Below, piece by piece: positions 1 to 7,057 of a DNA stretch of 64,000 nucleotides. Positions within the stretch are counted from its first letter, which is position 1. Each line of letters starts with the position of its first letter. Origin of the DNA: DTU089 sp964421815 (GTDB taxonomy: Bacteria; Bacillota; Clostridia; Oscillospirales; Acutalibacteraceae); contig CAYQYT010000003.1 of the NCBI GenBank assembly GCA_964421815.1, positions 62,001 through 126,000 of the forward strand, given 5' to 3'. A program made the translations under genes and the position numbers. The notes beneath the pieces were generated by a model. That model did no database searches and was not told where the DNA came from. It worked only from the letters and a program-made list of their open reading frames with translations.

Positions 1-197
1 TTATGAAATTAAGATCATGTAACAGAGCACAGTGGGAAATCCGTGATTTTGCAATAGAAATGCTTAAAAAACTTCGCGAAACAGACGAAGCAATTTTCAA
101 ATTTTACGGCCCGAGTTGTTATGTGCTTAAATGTCCCGAAGGCCCGATGACCTGCGGTCATGCAGCAGAGGTTAAAGAGTTTTTCAATAAAATATAA
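1..197 (+). CDS. thyX: Flavin-dependent thymidylate synthase ThyX, C-terminal fragment (cut by window edge)
   Basis: The last 64 residues of a protein whose start lies left of the window; the reading frame is open to base 1. The segment LRSCNRAQWEIR followed by GPSC and CPEGPMTCG matches the C-terminal part of clostridial ThyX proteins, where an AQWEIR helix precedes a Cys-rich CPEG.M.CG tail. ThyX makes dTMP from dUMP with methylene-tetrahydrofolate, FAD and NADPH in the cytosol. The N-terminal signature RHRxxSxNExSxRY cannot be checked because it is outside the window. The gene ends at TAA and is followed 13 bases later by a strong terminator hairpin, so it is the last gene of its transcript. 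The family call rests on motif memory only. Confidence 0.75.
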   Translation, partial: MKLRSCNRAQWEIRDFAIEMLKKLRETDEAIFKFYGPSCYVLKCPEGPMTCGHAAEVKEFFNKI

Positions 198-210
198 ATT
201 AAACAACACA

Positions 211-250
211 CAACCGATGACATAATTATTTTGTCATCGGTTGTATTTAA
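211..250. terminator. Intrinsic terminator between convergent thyX and transglutaminase gene
   Basis: A 12-bp perfect stem, CAACCGATGACA pairing with TGTCATCGGTTG, with a 9-nt AT loop, followed on the plus strand by TATTTAATATAATATTT. It ends thyX and may also stop the convergent transcript, which reads A/T-rich sequence on the other side. Confidence 0.85.
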
Positions 251-275
251 TATAATATTTAATTTAAAATGTTAT

Positions 276-1688
276 TTATTCAACAGATAGTTCGGTAATA
301 TGACCTCTCGCAATCTGTTCTATAATTGCTAAATCAATTACATTCAGCACACCGTCGTTATTAACATCCGCCGCCATATCATATACACTGACGATTCCCT
401 CCCCGCTGAGAGTCTTATTAACAGCAGCGGAATAATCGAAATCATTGGCTAAACCATCGCCGTTACAGTCGGCAAGCAAAACAAGGGTCCATGTTTCATC
501 ACTGCCGTTAGCACCGCTCGGAACGGAAAATTTTGAATTAGTTGCCAAGTTATCTGTTTGAACATACATTCCGTTATAATAAATGTTACTGTAATTTACA
601 TCGTACAGATTACGAATCAGTATTCTGCCATCACTTTTGGCTAATGAATTGTATGTTGCCATAAAAGCTGTATTGTGCTGAGTTTGAGAATATTTTTCAC
701 TTGAATACGGCAATGTGGGGAGATATGTATCGGCACTCGGAACATGGGAAGTCGAAAAGGCTTTTCCGCCAAAATATGTATCCGTTGTATTCAGACCGAC
801 TAAAAAGAAATCATAGAAAATTCTGCTTGTTTGGTCATCCCATGTTATGTCAAGAAGATACCAATTTCCGTCATCCATTTGGACTGCGTTCCACATATGT
901 GATCCGCCGTTACCCGTACCAAATATACACACCGCGGGGATTTTATAATAATCGCAAATCAGTTTAAACGCATCCGCATAGCCCTGACAAACTGATTCGC
1001 CCTCCACAAGAGCACCGTAAGCATCGTGGCATCTCGCTTTATTGTTTATGTATGTAATGTTATTGCAGAGATAATCGTGGAGGGATTTAACAAAATTATA
1101 TCTGTTACTCGTATCAAGACTTATGCTTGTAATTTTCGAATTAAGATCTTGTACGTATGTAGAAATCTGAGCTAAATCATAAATATTTACAGACTTGTCG
1201 TATAAACTCGTTGAGGTGGGATACAAAATAATCGAAACAACACTACCGTCACTATATGAAGACCAACCGTATTTATAACTTGTAACATAAAAGAATTCCG
1301 GATGATCCAGTCCAAAGGCTTCTAACAACTTTTTAAAATCTATGCTTTTAAACTGTTCTGCCGTCAAAACGGGAGAATACTGCACTTCCATTGATGTTTC
1401 CCCATTTTGAAGTCCGGTCAAGAACGCATCATACAATTCTTTTTCCAAAGCGGAAAGTGTTGTGTATGCACTGTAAATGTACCCTTTAATGTTATAATTG
1501 TAATAATACGGTGTTGAACCGACAAAAACAAAATCATCTTCTGTTTTTTCAATATCTTCAATATTATAATCCATGTAGATTACATCGCTTAAATTCCACA
1601 GCAACTCTTCACTTTCGGTTGCGACAACTGAAACCGAGCAATTAACTACCAATAAAAATGCAATTAATAATGCAAGAAATCTTTTCAT
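276..1688 (-). CDS. Secreted transglutaminase-like protein with C-terminal dockerin
   Basis: A 470-residue protein. The start was set at base 1688 because MKRFLALLIAFLLVV begins a clear signal peptide (about residues 1-24), GGAAG lies 7 bases upstream, and a promoter maps further upstream; an earlier in-frame start would lie upstream of that promoter. The core has the transglutaminase/protease triad: Cys in SVCQGYA (about 234), His in GSHMWNAV (about 264) and Asp in LLDITWDD (about 280). The C-terminus (about 405-462) has two calcium-loop repeats, DCNGDGLANDFDYSAA and DVNNDGVLNVIDLAI, typical of type I dockerins. Dockerins bind cohesins on cellulosomal scaffolds or on the cell surface, so the enzyme is probably exported and docked. 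Its substrate is unknown: it may be a peptidase or a cross-linker. Confidence 0.85.
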   Translation of the reverse strand: MKRFLALLIAFLLVVNCSVSVVATESEELLWNLSDVIYMDYNIEDIEKTEDDFVFVGSTPYYYNYNIKGYIYSAYTTLSALEKELYDAFLTGLQNGETSMEVQYSPVLTAEQFKSIDFKKLLEAFGLDHPEFFYVTSYKYGWSSYSDGSVVSIILYPTSTSLYDKSVNIYDLAQISTYVQDLNSKITSISLDTSNRYNFVKSLHDYLCNNITYINNKARCHDAYGALVEGESVCQGYADAFKLICDYYKIPAVCIFGTGNGGSHMWNAVQMDDGNWYLLDITWDDQTSRIFYDFFLVGLNTTDTYFGGKAFSTSHVPSADTYLPTLPYSSEKYSQTQHNTAFMATYNSLAKSDGRILIRNLYDVNYSNIYYNGMYVQTDNLATNSKFSVPSGANGSDETWTLVLLADCNGDGLANDFDYSAAVNKTLSGEGIVSVYDMAADVNNDGVLNVIDLAIIEQIARGHITELSVE

Positions 1689-1710
1689 ATTATCACTTCC
1701 TAACGGTTTC

Positions 1711-1739
1711 ATATTAACATAAAATCCCAAAGTATTCAA
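1711..1739 (-). promoter_or_regulatory. Promoter of the transglutaminase-dockerin gene
   Basis: On the minus strand TTGAAT (1734-1739) and TAATAT (1711-1716) are separated by exactly 17 bases, about 23 bases from the chosen start codon. The resulting leader would be very short and holds the GGAAG ribosome site. Confidence 0.7.
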
Positions 1740-1835
1740 CAAAACAATGAAAAAATATTGAAGATTATATGCAAAATATACCAATTTATGTTAAAAAACA
1801 TTATTTTTTTCTAATTATTAAGGTTTGTTTAGATA

Positions 1836-1864
1836 TTGAAAGTGAAAAATAAAACGGTTATAAT
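1836..1864 (+). promoter_or_regulatory. Promoter of the Nudix/yqaA-type exporter unit
   Basis: TTGAAA (1836-1841), a 17-base spacer and TATAAT (1859-1864). Transcription would start near 1871, which rules out translation starts at 1836 and 1863 and supports ATG at 1902. Confidence 0.75.
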
Positions 1865-1901
1865 GTATCTTAGATTTTCTTTATTTCGTGAGGTTAGCTT
1901 T

Positions 1902-2642
1902 ATGTTGGGCAAATTAGTTAGAGTTTGCATAACCGACCCGATCGGTTCACCTCTGCCAAACGGAAACACCTACAAACTTAATCACGGCAAGCCCATTGGT
2001 AAGTTTAAAGCATCTTCCCCGGTTAGCGGCGTTTTTATTTTAGGCATAGACAATCCGGTGAAGCATTTTGACGGCAGAGTTGTTGCAATTATTAAATTCA
2101 GAGATAACGGTGAGCAAAAACTTGTTGCTTCGCCCAAATCCAAACCGTACATCAATTGTGAGATTGATGAATTCGTTAAGTTTTATACAGATGGTCGCCC
2201 CTATTCGTTGGATTGTTTTTACGAACGTTCCTGCGGTGCTGTTGTTTTCAGAAAAATTAACGAAGATTACAGATATCTGCTTATAAGAAACAGGCGCAGT
2301 TCTAACTGGAGTTTCCCTAAAGGTCACGTGGAGTCCGGTGAAACTCATGAAGAAACCGCTAAAAGAGAGGTTTTGGAGGAAACAGGATTACACATCAACA
2401 TCATACCCGGATTTGTAAGTAAATCCCAATACTCCATACAGAATAGAATACAGAAAACCGTTAATCTTTATGTTGCTACAACAAATGATAGTAAAACTAA
2501 AATTCAAGTTGAAGAAATTGAAGATTATGTTTGGCTGACTTATGATAATGCCCTTAAAAACCTTAAATTTGAAAATGACAAAACCATTCTTACGAATGCA
2601 CATGATTTCTTATTAAATAATAAGTACATTACAGAGGTGTAA
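1902..2642 (+). CDS. Nudix hydrolase with N-terminal pyrophosphatase-like domain
   Basis: A 246-residue protein starting at 1902, preceded by GAGGT. Residues about 1-100 (LGKLVRVCITDPIGS, later GVFILGIDNPV and GRVVAIIKF) resemble the small inorganic-pyrophosphatase-like domain found in Clostridia, but most acidic metal ligands of a true family I enzyme seem to be missing. Residues about 107-240 form a Nudix domain. Its box is GHVESGE-x7-REVLEETGL with the catalytic REVLEE, preceded by NWSFPKGH as in bis(5'-nucleosyl)-tetraphosphatases. It probably hydrolyses a nucleoside polyphosphate such as Ap4A, or a related alarmone or cap-like substrate; the substrate is inferred. The next gene begins one base after the stop, so the two are co-transcribed. 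Confidence 0.8.
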   Translation: MLGKLVRVCITDPIGSPLPNGNTYKLNHGKPIGKFKASSPVSGVFILGIDNPVKHFDGRVVAIIKFRDNGEQKLVASPKSKPYINCEIDEFVKFYTDGRPYSLDCFYERSCGAVVFRKINEDYRYLLIRNRRSSNWSFPKGHVESGETHEETAKREVLEETGLHINIIPGFVSKSQYSIQNRIQKTVNLYVATTNDSKTKIQVEEIEDYVWLTYDNALKNLKFENDKTILTNAHDFLLNNKYITEV

Positions 2643-2643
2643 A

Positions 2644-3132
2644 ATGGTCGAAAATATTGTAACGTCAATTGTCGATTTCTTTCAAAACGATTTCCCCCCT
2701 CAGATTGTTGCATTTATTATTTCCCTTTGCCCCGTTCTTGAACTTCGTGGGGGCATGATTGCAGCACGCCTTTTGGAAATGCCTTTTTTACAGGCGTTTA
2801 TAATATGCTACCTGGGAAATATGATTCCCATTCCTTTTATTCTCCTTTTCATACGGCGCATTTTTAAATGGATGAGAAAATACAGTTTCTTTTCAAAAAT
2901 TGTTGATAAAATGGAAGAGCGTTCCGAAAAGAAAAAAGACACCATAGTTAAGTACAAGGAATGGGGGCTTTTGGCATTTGTTGCCATTCCCCTGCCCGGC
3001 ACGGGCGGATGGACGGGGGCACTTATTGCCGCACTTCTTGATTTAAGAATGAAAAAGTGCTTACCCATAATCGCGCTGGGTGTTTTCATTGCGGGACTTA
3101 TTATGTCTTTGATAACATACGGCATATTCTAA
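2644..3132 (+). CDS. Small multidrug-export-family membrane protein (COG2426-like)
   Basis: A 162-residue integral membrane protein with about four hydrophobic segments (about 20-40, 48-68, 100-125 and 138-160). A charged cytoplasmic stretch (KMEERSEKKKDTIVKYKEWG) lies in the middle. The motif CPVLELRGG near the N-terminus and the PLPGTGGWTGALIAALL re-entrant-like segment are hallmarks of the family annotated as putative small multidrug export proteins. Transport activity for this family is poorly established. It overlaps the upstream Nudix unit in transcription and is followed by a terminator. Confidence 0.75.
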   Translation: MVENIVTSIVDFFQNDFPPQIVAFIISLCPVLELRGGMIAARLLEMPFLQAFIICYLGNMIPIPFILLFIRRIFKWMRKYSFFSKIVDKMEERSEKKKDTIVKYKEWGLLAFVAIPLPGTGGWTGALIAALLDLRMKKCLPIIALGVFIAGLIMSLITYGIF

Positions 3133-3136
3133 AACT

Positions 3137-3162
3137 AACACCGTCAAACGACGGTGTTTTAA
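3137..3162 (+). terminator. Intrinsic terminator after the exporter gene
   Basis: A 9-bp stem AACACCGTC/GACGGTGTT with loop AAAC, followed by TTAATTT. It sits 5 bases after the stop codon. Confidence 0.8.
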
Positions 3163-3192
3163 TTTGACGATATTAAATCAAGGTGAAATTAA

Positions 3193-3837
3193 ATGTATTG
3201 TTATATATTTGGCGCTATGAATGTAAGCAAATTCCCCTTTAAAATTAAAACCGGGGATTTGATTATTGCGGCTGATATGGGTTTAAATAATTTAAAGAAA
3301 CTCAACATAACTCCCGATTATATTATCGGCGATTTTGACTCTTTGGGTTATATTCCGGAAGAGAAAAACACCATTGTTCACCCTATAGAAAAAGATGATA
3401 CGGACACACTTCTCGCCGTTAAATTTGCTTTTGAAAAAGGCTATAAAAGTTTTCGCATTTTCGGTGGTATTGGCGGCAGACTTGACCACACAATTTCAAA
3501 TATTCAAACTGCGGATTACATTGCCGAAAAGGGCGGTAACTGTGTTTTCTTAGGAGATAATGAAAACTTTACGGTTATTAAGAACGGTCAAATCAGTTTT
3601 GATGAAAACTGCGAGGGTAATATTTCGGTATTTGCCTTGGAAAAATGCAAAAAAATTAATATATCGGGCTTGTATTACCAATTAACCGACGGTGAATTAA
3701 CACCCGACTTTCCATTGGGTGCAAGCAATAAATTTATAAAGAAAAAGTCCCATGTTTGCGTAGGTTCGGGAAAACTTCTGGTTATTTGGGAAAATATGGG
3801 CGGTACTTTTGATTTGGGAGAAGAATTTTATGAATAA
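3193..3837 (+). CDS. thiN: Thiamine pyrophosphokinase
   Basis: A 214-residue cytosolic enzyme that transfers pyrophosphate from ATP to thiamine to make thiamine diphosphate. Family motifs are visible: GDLIIAADMGLNNL near the N-terminus, IGDFDSLG (about 45-52), the acidic KDDTDT segment and GGIGGRLDHTISNI. The C-terminal half shows the beta-strand pattern of the thiamine-binding domain, with SGLYYQLTD and GASNKF. AAGGTGA precedes the ATG. The stop overlaps the start of the next gene by 8 bases, suggesting translational coupling. The thiamine diphosphate it makes is the cofactor of IolD in this window, but no direct link is implied. Confidence 0.93.
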   Translation: MYCYIFGAMNVSKFPFKIKTGDLIIAADMGLNNLKKLNITPDYIIGDFDSLGYIPEEKNTIVHPIEKDDTDTLLAVKFAFEKGYKSFRIFGGIGGRLDHTISNIQTADYIAEKGGNCVFLGDNENFTVIKNGQISFDENCEGNISVFALEKCKKINISGLYYQLTDGELTPDFPLGASNKFIKKKSHVCVGSGKLLVIWENMGGTFDLGEEFYE

Positions 3838-4495
3838 AAGAGATTTAAAAAATATCAAAGGTGCAATATTTGATATGGACGGCACACTTCTGGACTCCAT
3901 GCACATTTGGAGTGAAGTGGGATTAATGTTTTTAAAATCAAAGGGTGTTGAACCTCCGGCGGGAATCGAAGAAGAATTTGTAAAAATGAGTATGGTGCAA
4001 GCCGCCGAATATTACATAAAAAATATAGACCCAAATGAAACGGTTATGGGTATTGTTAAAGATGTTAATAAACTTGTTGAGGGTTTTTATTTCAATGAAG
4101 TTCTCAACAAAAAGGGCGTTCCTGAATTTTTGGAGTTTTTAAAATCCCGCGGAGTAAAAATGTGCGTTGCCACCGCTACGGACAAGCATCTTGTTGAAAA
4201 AGCCTTGGAAAGAAACGGCATACTGAACTATTTTTCCGAAATATTCACCTGTACAAGTGTGGGAGCAGGAAAAGATACCTCTGTTATATATGACGTTGCC
4301 ACGGAACATTTGGGCACGAACAAGGAAAACACATTCATTTTTGAAGACGCACTATATGCCATTGAAACAGCACGAAAAGCGGATTATGCAATTGTGGGAA
4401 TTAAAGATATTTCCGAAAAAGCTGACCCTGAAACCGTAAAAAAACTATGTGACTACTACATAGAAAACTATTCGGAAATATATAAATACTTTTAA
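3830..4495 (+). CDS. HAD-superfamily phosphatase, beta-phosphoglucomutase-like
   Basis: A 221-residue haloacid-dehalogenase hydrolase. The start at 3830 is chosen because GGGAGAAG precedes it at a good distance. HAD motif I is FDMDGTLLDS, with nucleophile Asp15 and acid Asp17. Motif II is the Thr/Ser region VATATDK, a basic motif III lies around KALERNG/GAGK, and motif IV is FEDALYAIETA. A helical cap lies between motifs I and II. The preferred phosphate ester cannot be read from sequence. It is probably a sugar-phosphate or nucleotide phosphatase. The gene is coupled to thiN by an 8-base overlap and ends at a terminator shared with ftsH. Confidence 0.88.
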   Translation: MNKRDLKNIKGAIFDMDGTLLDSMHIWSEVGLMFLKSKGVEPPAGIEEEFVKMSMVQAAEYYIKNIDPNETVMGIVKDVNKLVEGFYFNEVLNKKGVPEFLEFLKSRGVKMCVATATDKHLVEKALERNGILNYFSEIFTCTSVGAGKDTSVIYDVATEHLGTNKENTFIFEDALYAIETARKADYAIVGIKDISEKADPETVKKLCDYYIENYSEIYKYF

Positions 4496-4497
4496 TG

Positions 4498-4537
4498 AAA
4501 AAGCCTCGGTGACTTTCAAATCACTGAGGCTTTAAAT
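4498..4537. terminator. Bidirectional terminator between HAD gene and ftsH
   Basis: The stem AAGCCTCGGTGA pairs with TCACTGAGGCTT (one G-U wobble) around a CTTTCAAA loop. It has A-rich sequence on the left and TTTAAATTATT on the right, so it can work in both directions. It touches the ftsH stop codon. Confidence 0.85.
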
Positions 4538-6483
4538 TATTCAACCGAATCCTTGTTTTCTTCCTCTACGGAAACTTCATCAGTTTCTTCTGTGGGAGTA
4601 ACTATGATTTCTTCAGAACTTTTTTCATCTTCGGGATCAAAGTCGTCGCCCATCATCTTCAAGAACAGAGCTCTGTCAATCTTTTCTTTTTCAATCAGGG
4701 TTTCAGCAACAAGTACGAGCTTGTCGTTGTGTTCCTCAAGAATGTCACGACATTGTTTTTCACAGTCCAAAAGAATTGACTTAATCTCGTCATCAATCTG
4801 TGTTGCATAAGAGTCGGAATAATTCTTTGTATGATTATAATCCATACCCAAGAACACTTGGTCATTGTCCTTGCCATATACAACGGGTCCCAATTTTTCG
4901 CTCATACCGTAGCGGGTAACCATACCGCGAGCAATATCGGATGCCCTTGATATATCGGAAGAAGGTCCTGTTGAAATATCGTCACCGATTATTTTTTCAG
5001 CAACACGTCCGCCCATAAGGGAAATGATTCTTTCAATCATCTCGGTTTTGCTTGTGAACGAGGAATCCTCTTCGGGTCTGTAAAGGGTGTAACCACCCGC
5101 CATACCGCGAGGAATAATTGATATCTCGTAAACAGGGTCGCTGTTTTTAAGATAATAAGCAACAACTGCGTGACCTGCTTCGTGGTAAGCAGTCATTTTT
5201 TTATCTTTTTCTGTATATTTATGGGATTTCTTTTCCGTACCTACCTCAACCTTTACTGCGGCTTCGTCAATATCGGTCATGGTAATTGCTTTCCTGTTGC
5301 GTTTAGCGGCAAGAAGTGCTGCTTCGTTCATAAGGTTCTCTAAATCCGCACCCACAAAGCCGACAGTTGCGTGTGCCACGCTCTTTAAATCCACATCGGG
5401 AGCAAGGGGTTTATTTTTGGCATGAACCTTTAAAATCTCTTCCCTACCCTTTAAATCGGGTCTGCCCACAGTTACCTGACGGTCAAAACGTCCGGGTCTT
5501 AAAAGAGCAGGATCAAGAATATCGGGGCGGTTTGTTGCGGCAATGATAATTATACCTTCGTTATTACCGAAACCGTCCATTTCAACAAGCAACTGGTTAA
5601 GGGTCTGTTCACGTTCATCGTGACCGCCACCCATACCGGCACCACGGTGGCGACCCACCGCATCAATTTCATCAATGAATATTATTGACGGTGCACTTTT
5701 CTTTGCTTGGTCAAAAAGGTCACGCACACGTGAAGCACCAACACCCACATACATTTCCACAAAATCCGAACCTGAAATTGAAAAGAAAGGAACATCCGCC
5801 TCACCTGCAACCGCACGTGCAAGCAGTGTTTTACCCGTACCGGGAGGGCCCACAAGCAGAACACCTTTGGGAATTCTTGCACCTAACTCCGTAAACTTGT
5901 TAGGATCTTTCAGAAATTCTACAATTTCCTGCAATTCTTCCTTTTCCTCATCGGCTCCCGCCACCTGTTTAAAGGTGGTTTTTCTTTTTTCATCCTTACC
6001 GAATTTAACTCGTGCTTTACCGAATCCCATTGCCCGATTATTTTCCGTTGAAATTGAATTGTTCATTTTCTTCATGAAAATGTAGCCGCCGCCGATAACT
6101 AAAATACTGCAGAACAGTATGGGCAGTAAATCAAGAAGAATTGAACCGGACGCGCCTGAAATATAGTTAAACTTAATGGGATTGTCCGGATTTTTTCTGT
6201 TGTATTCAACAACGGAATCGTGTACATCGTCTATGAACAACGAAACATTGGGAACGGAATATTTGGCGGAAGTACCGTCCTTTAATTCGTATGTCAATGC
6301 ACCGGAACCGATATTAAGGCTATATTTTGTAACCTCGCCGCTGTCAAAAAGTTCGATTACTTGATAATACTCAAGATTGGTCTTTTTTACATTCCCCGAA
6401 CTCATAAAATAAATGAAAACCAAGGGAATTAAAGGAATTATAATATACGGTAAAATAGCTTTAATTTTATCAACGTTTTTTAT
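4537..6483 (-). CDS. ftsH: ATP-dependent zinc metalloprotease FtsH (apparent AUA start)
   Basis: Membrane AAA+ protease, 648 residues, degrading misfolded membrane proteins and regulators. It has a first membrane segment (about 9-26), an extracytoplasmic domain and a second membrane segment (about 115-136). Walker A GPPGTGKT (about 212-219), Walker B IIFIDEIDAVG, the second region of homology TNRPDILDPALLRPGRFDR, zinc site HEAGH (about 434-438) and an acidic tail follow. No ATG, GTG or TTG lies in frame upstream of the first membrane segment. The only good site is AAAGAGGTG, 7 bases, then ATA AAA AAC GTT. TTG at 6423 has no ribosome site and would delete most of that segment. This is the last gene of the rnj-to-ftsH operon, 19 bases after hpt. 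Confidence 0.93.
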   Translation of the reverse strand: MKNVDKIKAILPYIIIPLIPLVFIYFMSSGNVKKTNLEYYQVIELFDSGEVTKYSLNIGSGALTYELKDGTSAKYSVPNVSLFIDDVHDSVVEYNRKNPDNPIKFNYISGASGSILLDLLPILFCSILVIGGGYIFMKKMNNSISTENNRAMGFGKARVKFGKDEKRKTTFKQVAGADEEKEELQEIVEFLKDPNKFTELGARIPKGVLLVGPPGTGKTLLARAVAGEADVPFFSISGSDFVEMYVGVGASRVRDLFDQAKKSAPSIIFIDEIDAVGRHRGAGMGGGHDEREQTLNQLLVEMDGFGNNEGIIIIAATNRPDILDPALLRPGRFDRQVTVGRPDLKGREEILKVHAKNKPLAPDVDLKSVAHATVGFVGADLENLMNEAALLAAKRNRKAITMTDIDEAAVKVEVGTEKKSHKYTEKDKKMTAYHEAGHAVVAYYLKNSDPVYEISIIPRGMAGGYTLYRPEEDSSFTSKTEMIERIISLMGGRVAEKIIGDDISTGPSSDISRASDIARGMVTRYGMSEKLGPVVYGKDNDQVFLGMDYNHTKNYSDSYATQIDDEIKSILLDCEKQCRDILEEHNDKLVLVAETLIEKEKIDRALFLKMMGDDFDPEDEKSSEEIIVTPTEETDEVSVEEENKDSVE

Positions 6484-6499
6484 AACAGTTCACCTCTTT
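6481..6499 (-). promoter_or_regulatory. ftsH ribosome binding site with AUA initiation codon
   Basis: On the minus strand AAAGAGGTG (6491-6499) is followed by a 7-base spacer and ATA (6481-6483), continuing AAA AAC GTT GAT in the FtsH frame. The spacing is ideal for AUA and for no conventional start codon. AUA and AUU starts are poor and in known cases limit or autoregulate expression, so this may hold FtsH low. A sequencing error turning ATG into ATA is the alternative. Confidence 0.6.
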
Positions 6500-6502
6500 A
6501 AT

Positions 6503-7057
6503 TTATTTATTATAAACAGACTCTTTCAAAACTCCGATAAACGGAAGATTTCTGTAATATTCGTCATAATCCAAGCCGTAACCTACAATAAATTCGTTGG
6601 GTACGGACTCACCTACGTAATCGGCAACAATATCTGCCTCACGTCTTTCGGGTTTATCAACAAGGGTACATATTTTTATACTTTTTGGTTTTCTTGCGGA
6701 AAGAATTTCTTTTAAATAATAAAGAGTGTTTCCGCTGTCAAGTATATCTTCCACAATAAGCAGATCCTTGCCCTCTATATTCCTGTCAAGGTCTTTAATT
6801 ATCTTAACAACACCCGATGATTTTGTTCCCGAGCCGTAACTTGATACAGCCATAAAATCAATATTACAAGGTATTGTGATAGCTCTCATAAGGTCTGCCA
6901 TAAAAACAACGGAGCCTTTGAGAACGCTCACAAGCAATAAATCCTTATCCTTATAATCTTCGCTAATTCTTTTTCCCATTTCGCCCACAATGGTTTTTAA
7001 CTCATTTTCGGAAACGAGAACTCTGTCAATATCGTCAAACATATTTTTATCCGCCAT
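6503..7057 (-). CDS. hpt: Hypoxanthine phosphoribosyltransferase
   Basis: A 184-residue purine-salvage enzyme that converts hypoxanthine or guanine plus PRPP to IMP or GMP. The PRPP-binding motif LLIVEDILDSGNTL and the flexible-loop region AVSSYGSGTKSSG are clear. VLKGSVVFMADL and the C-terminal VGYGLDYDEYYRNLPFIGVL are typical of bacterial Hpt. The start at 7057 follows GGGGGAAAG; a TTG 15 bases upstream is less likely. The start overlaps the end of tilS by 11 bases, and the order tilS-hpt-ftsH is the arrangement known from Bacillus and Clostridia. Confidence 0.95.
   Translation of the reverse strand: MADKNMFDDIDRVLVSENELKTIVGEMGKRISEDYKDKDLLLVSVLKGSVVFMADLMRAITIPCNIDFMAVSSYGSGTKSSGVVKIIKDLDRNIEGKDLLIVEDILDSGNTLYYLKEILSARKPKSIKICTLVDKPERREADIVADYVGESVPNEFIVGYGLDYDEYYRNLPFIGVLKESVYNK

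Noticed and set aside
1836..1901. Earlier start for the Nudix gene
   Set aside because: The TTG and ATG there lie in or upstream of the promoter -35/-10 boxes, and neither has a ribosome site; ATG 1902 does.
5675..6085. 136-codon open frame antisense to ftsH
   Set aside because: Covers the AAA+ core coding strand in reverse; no ribosome site.
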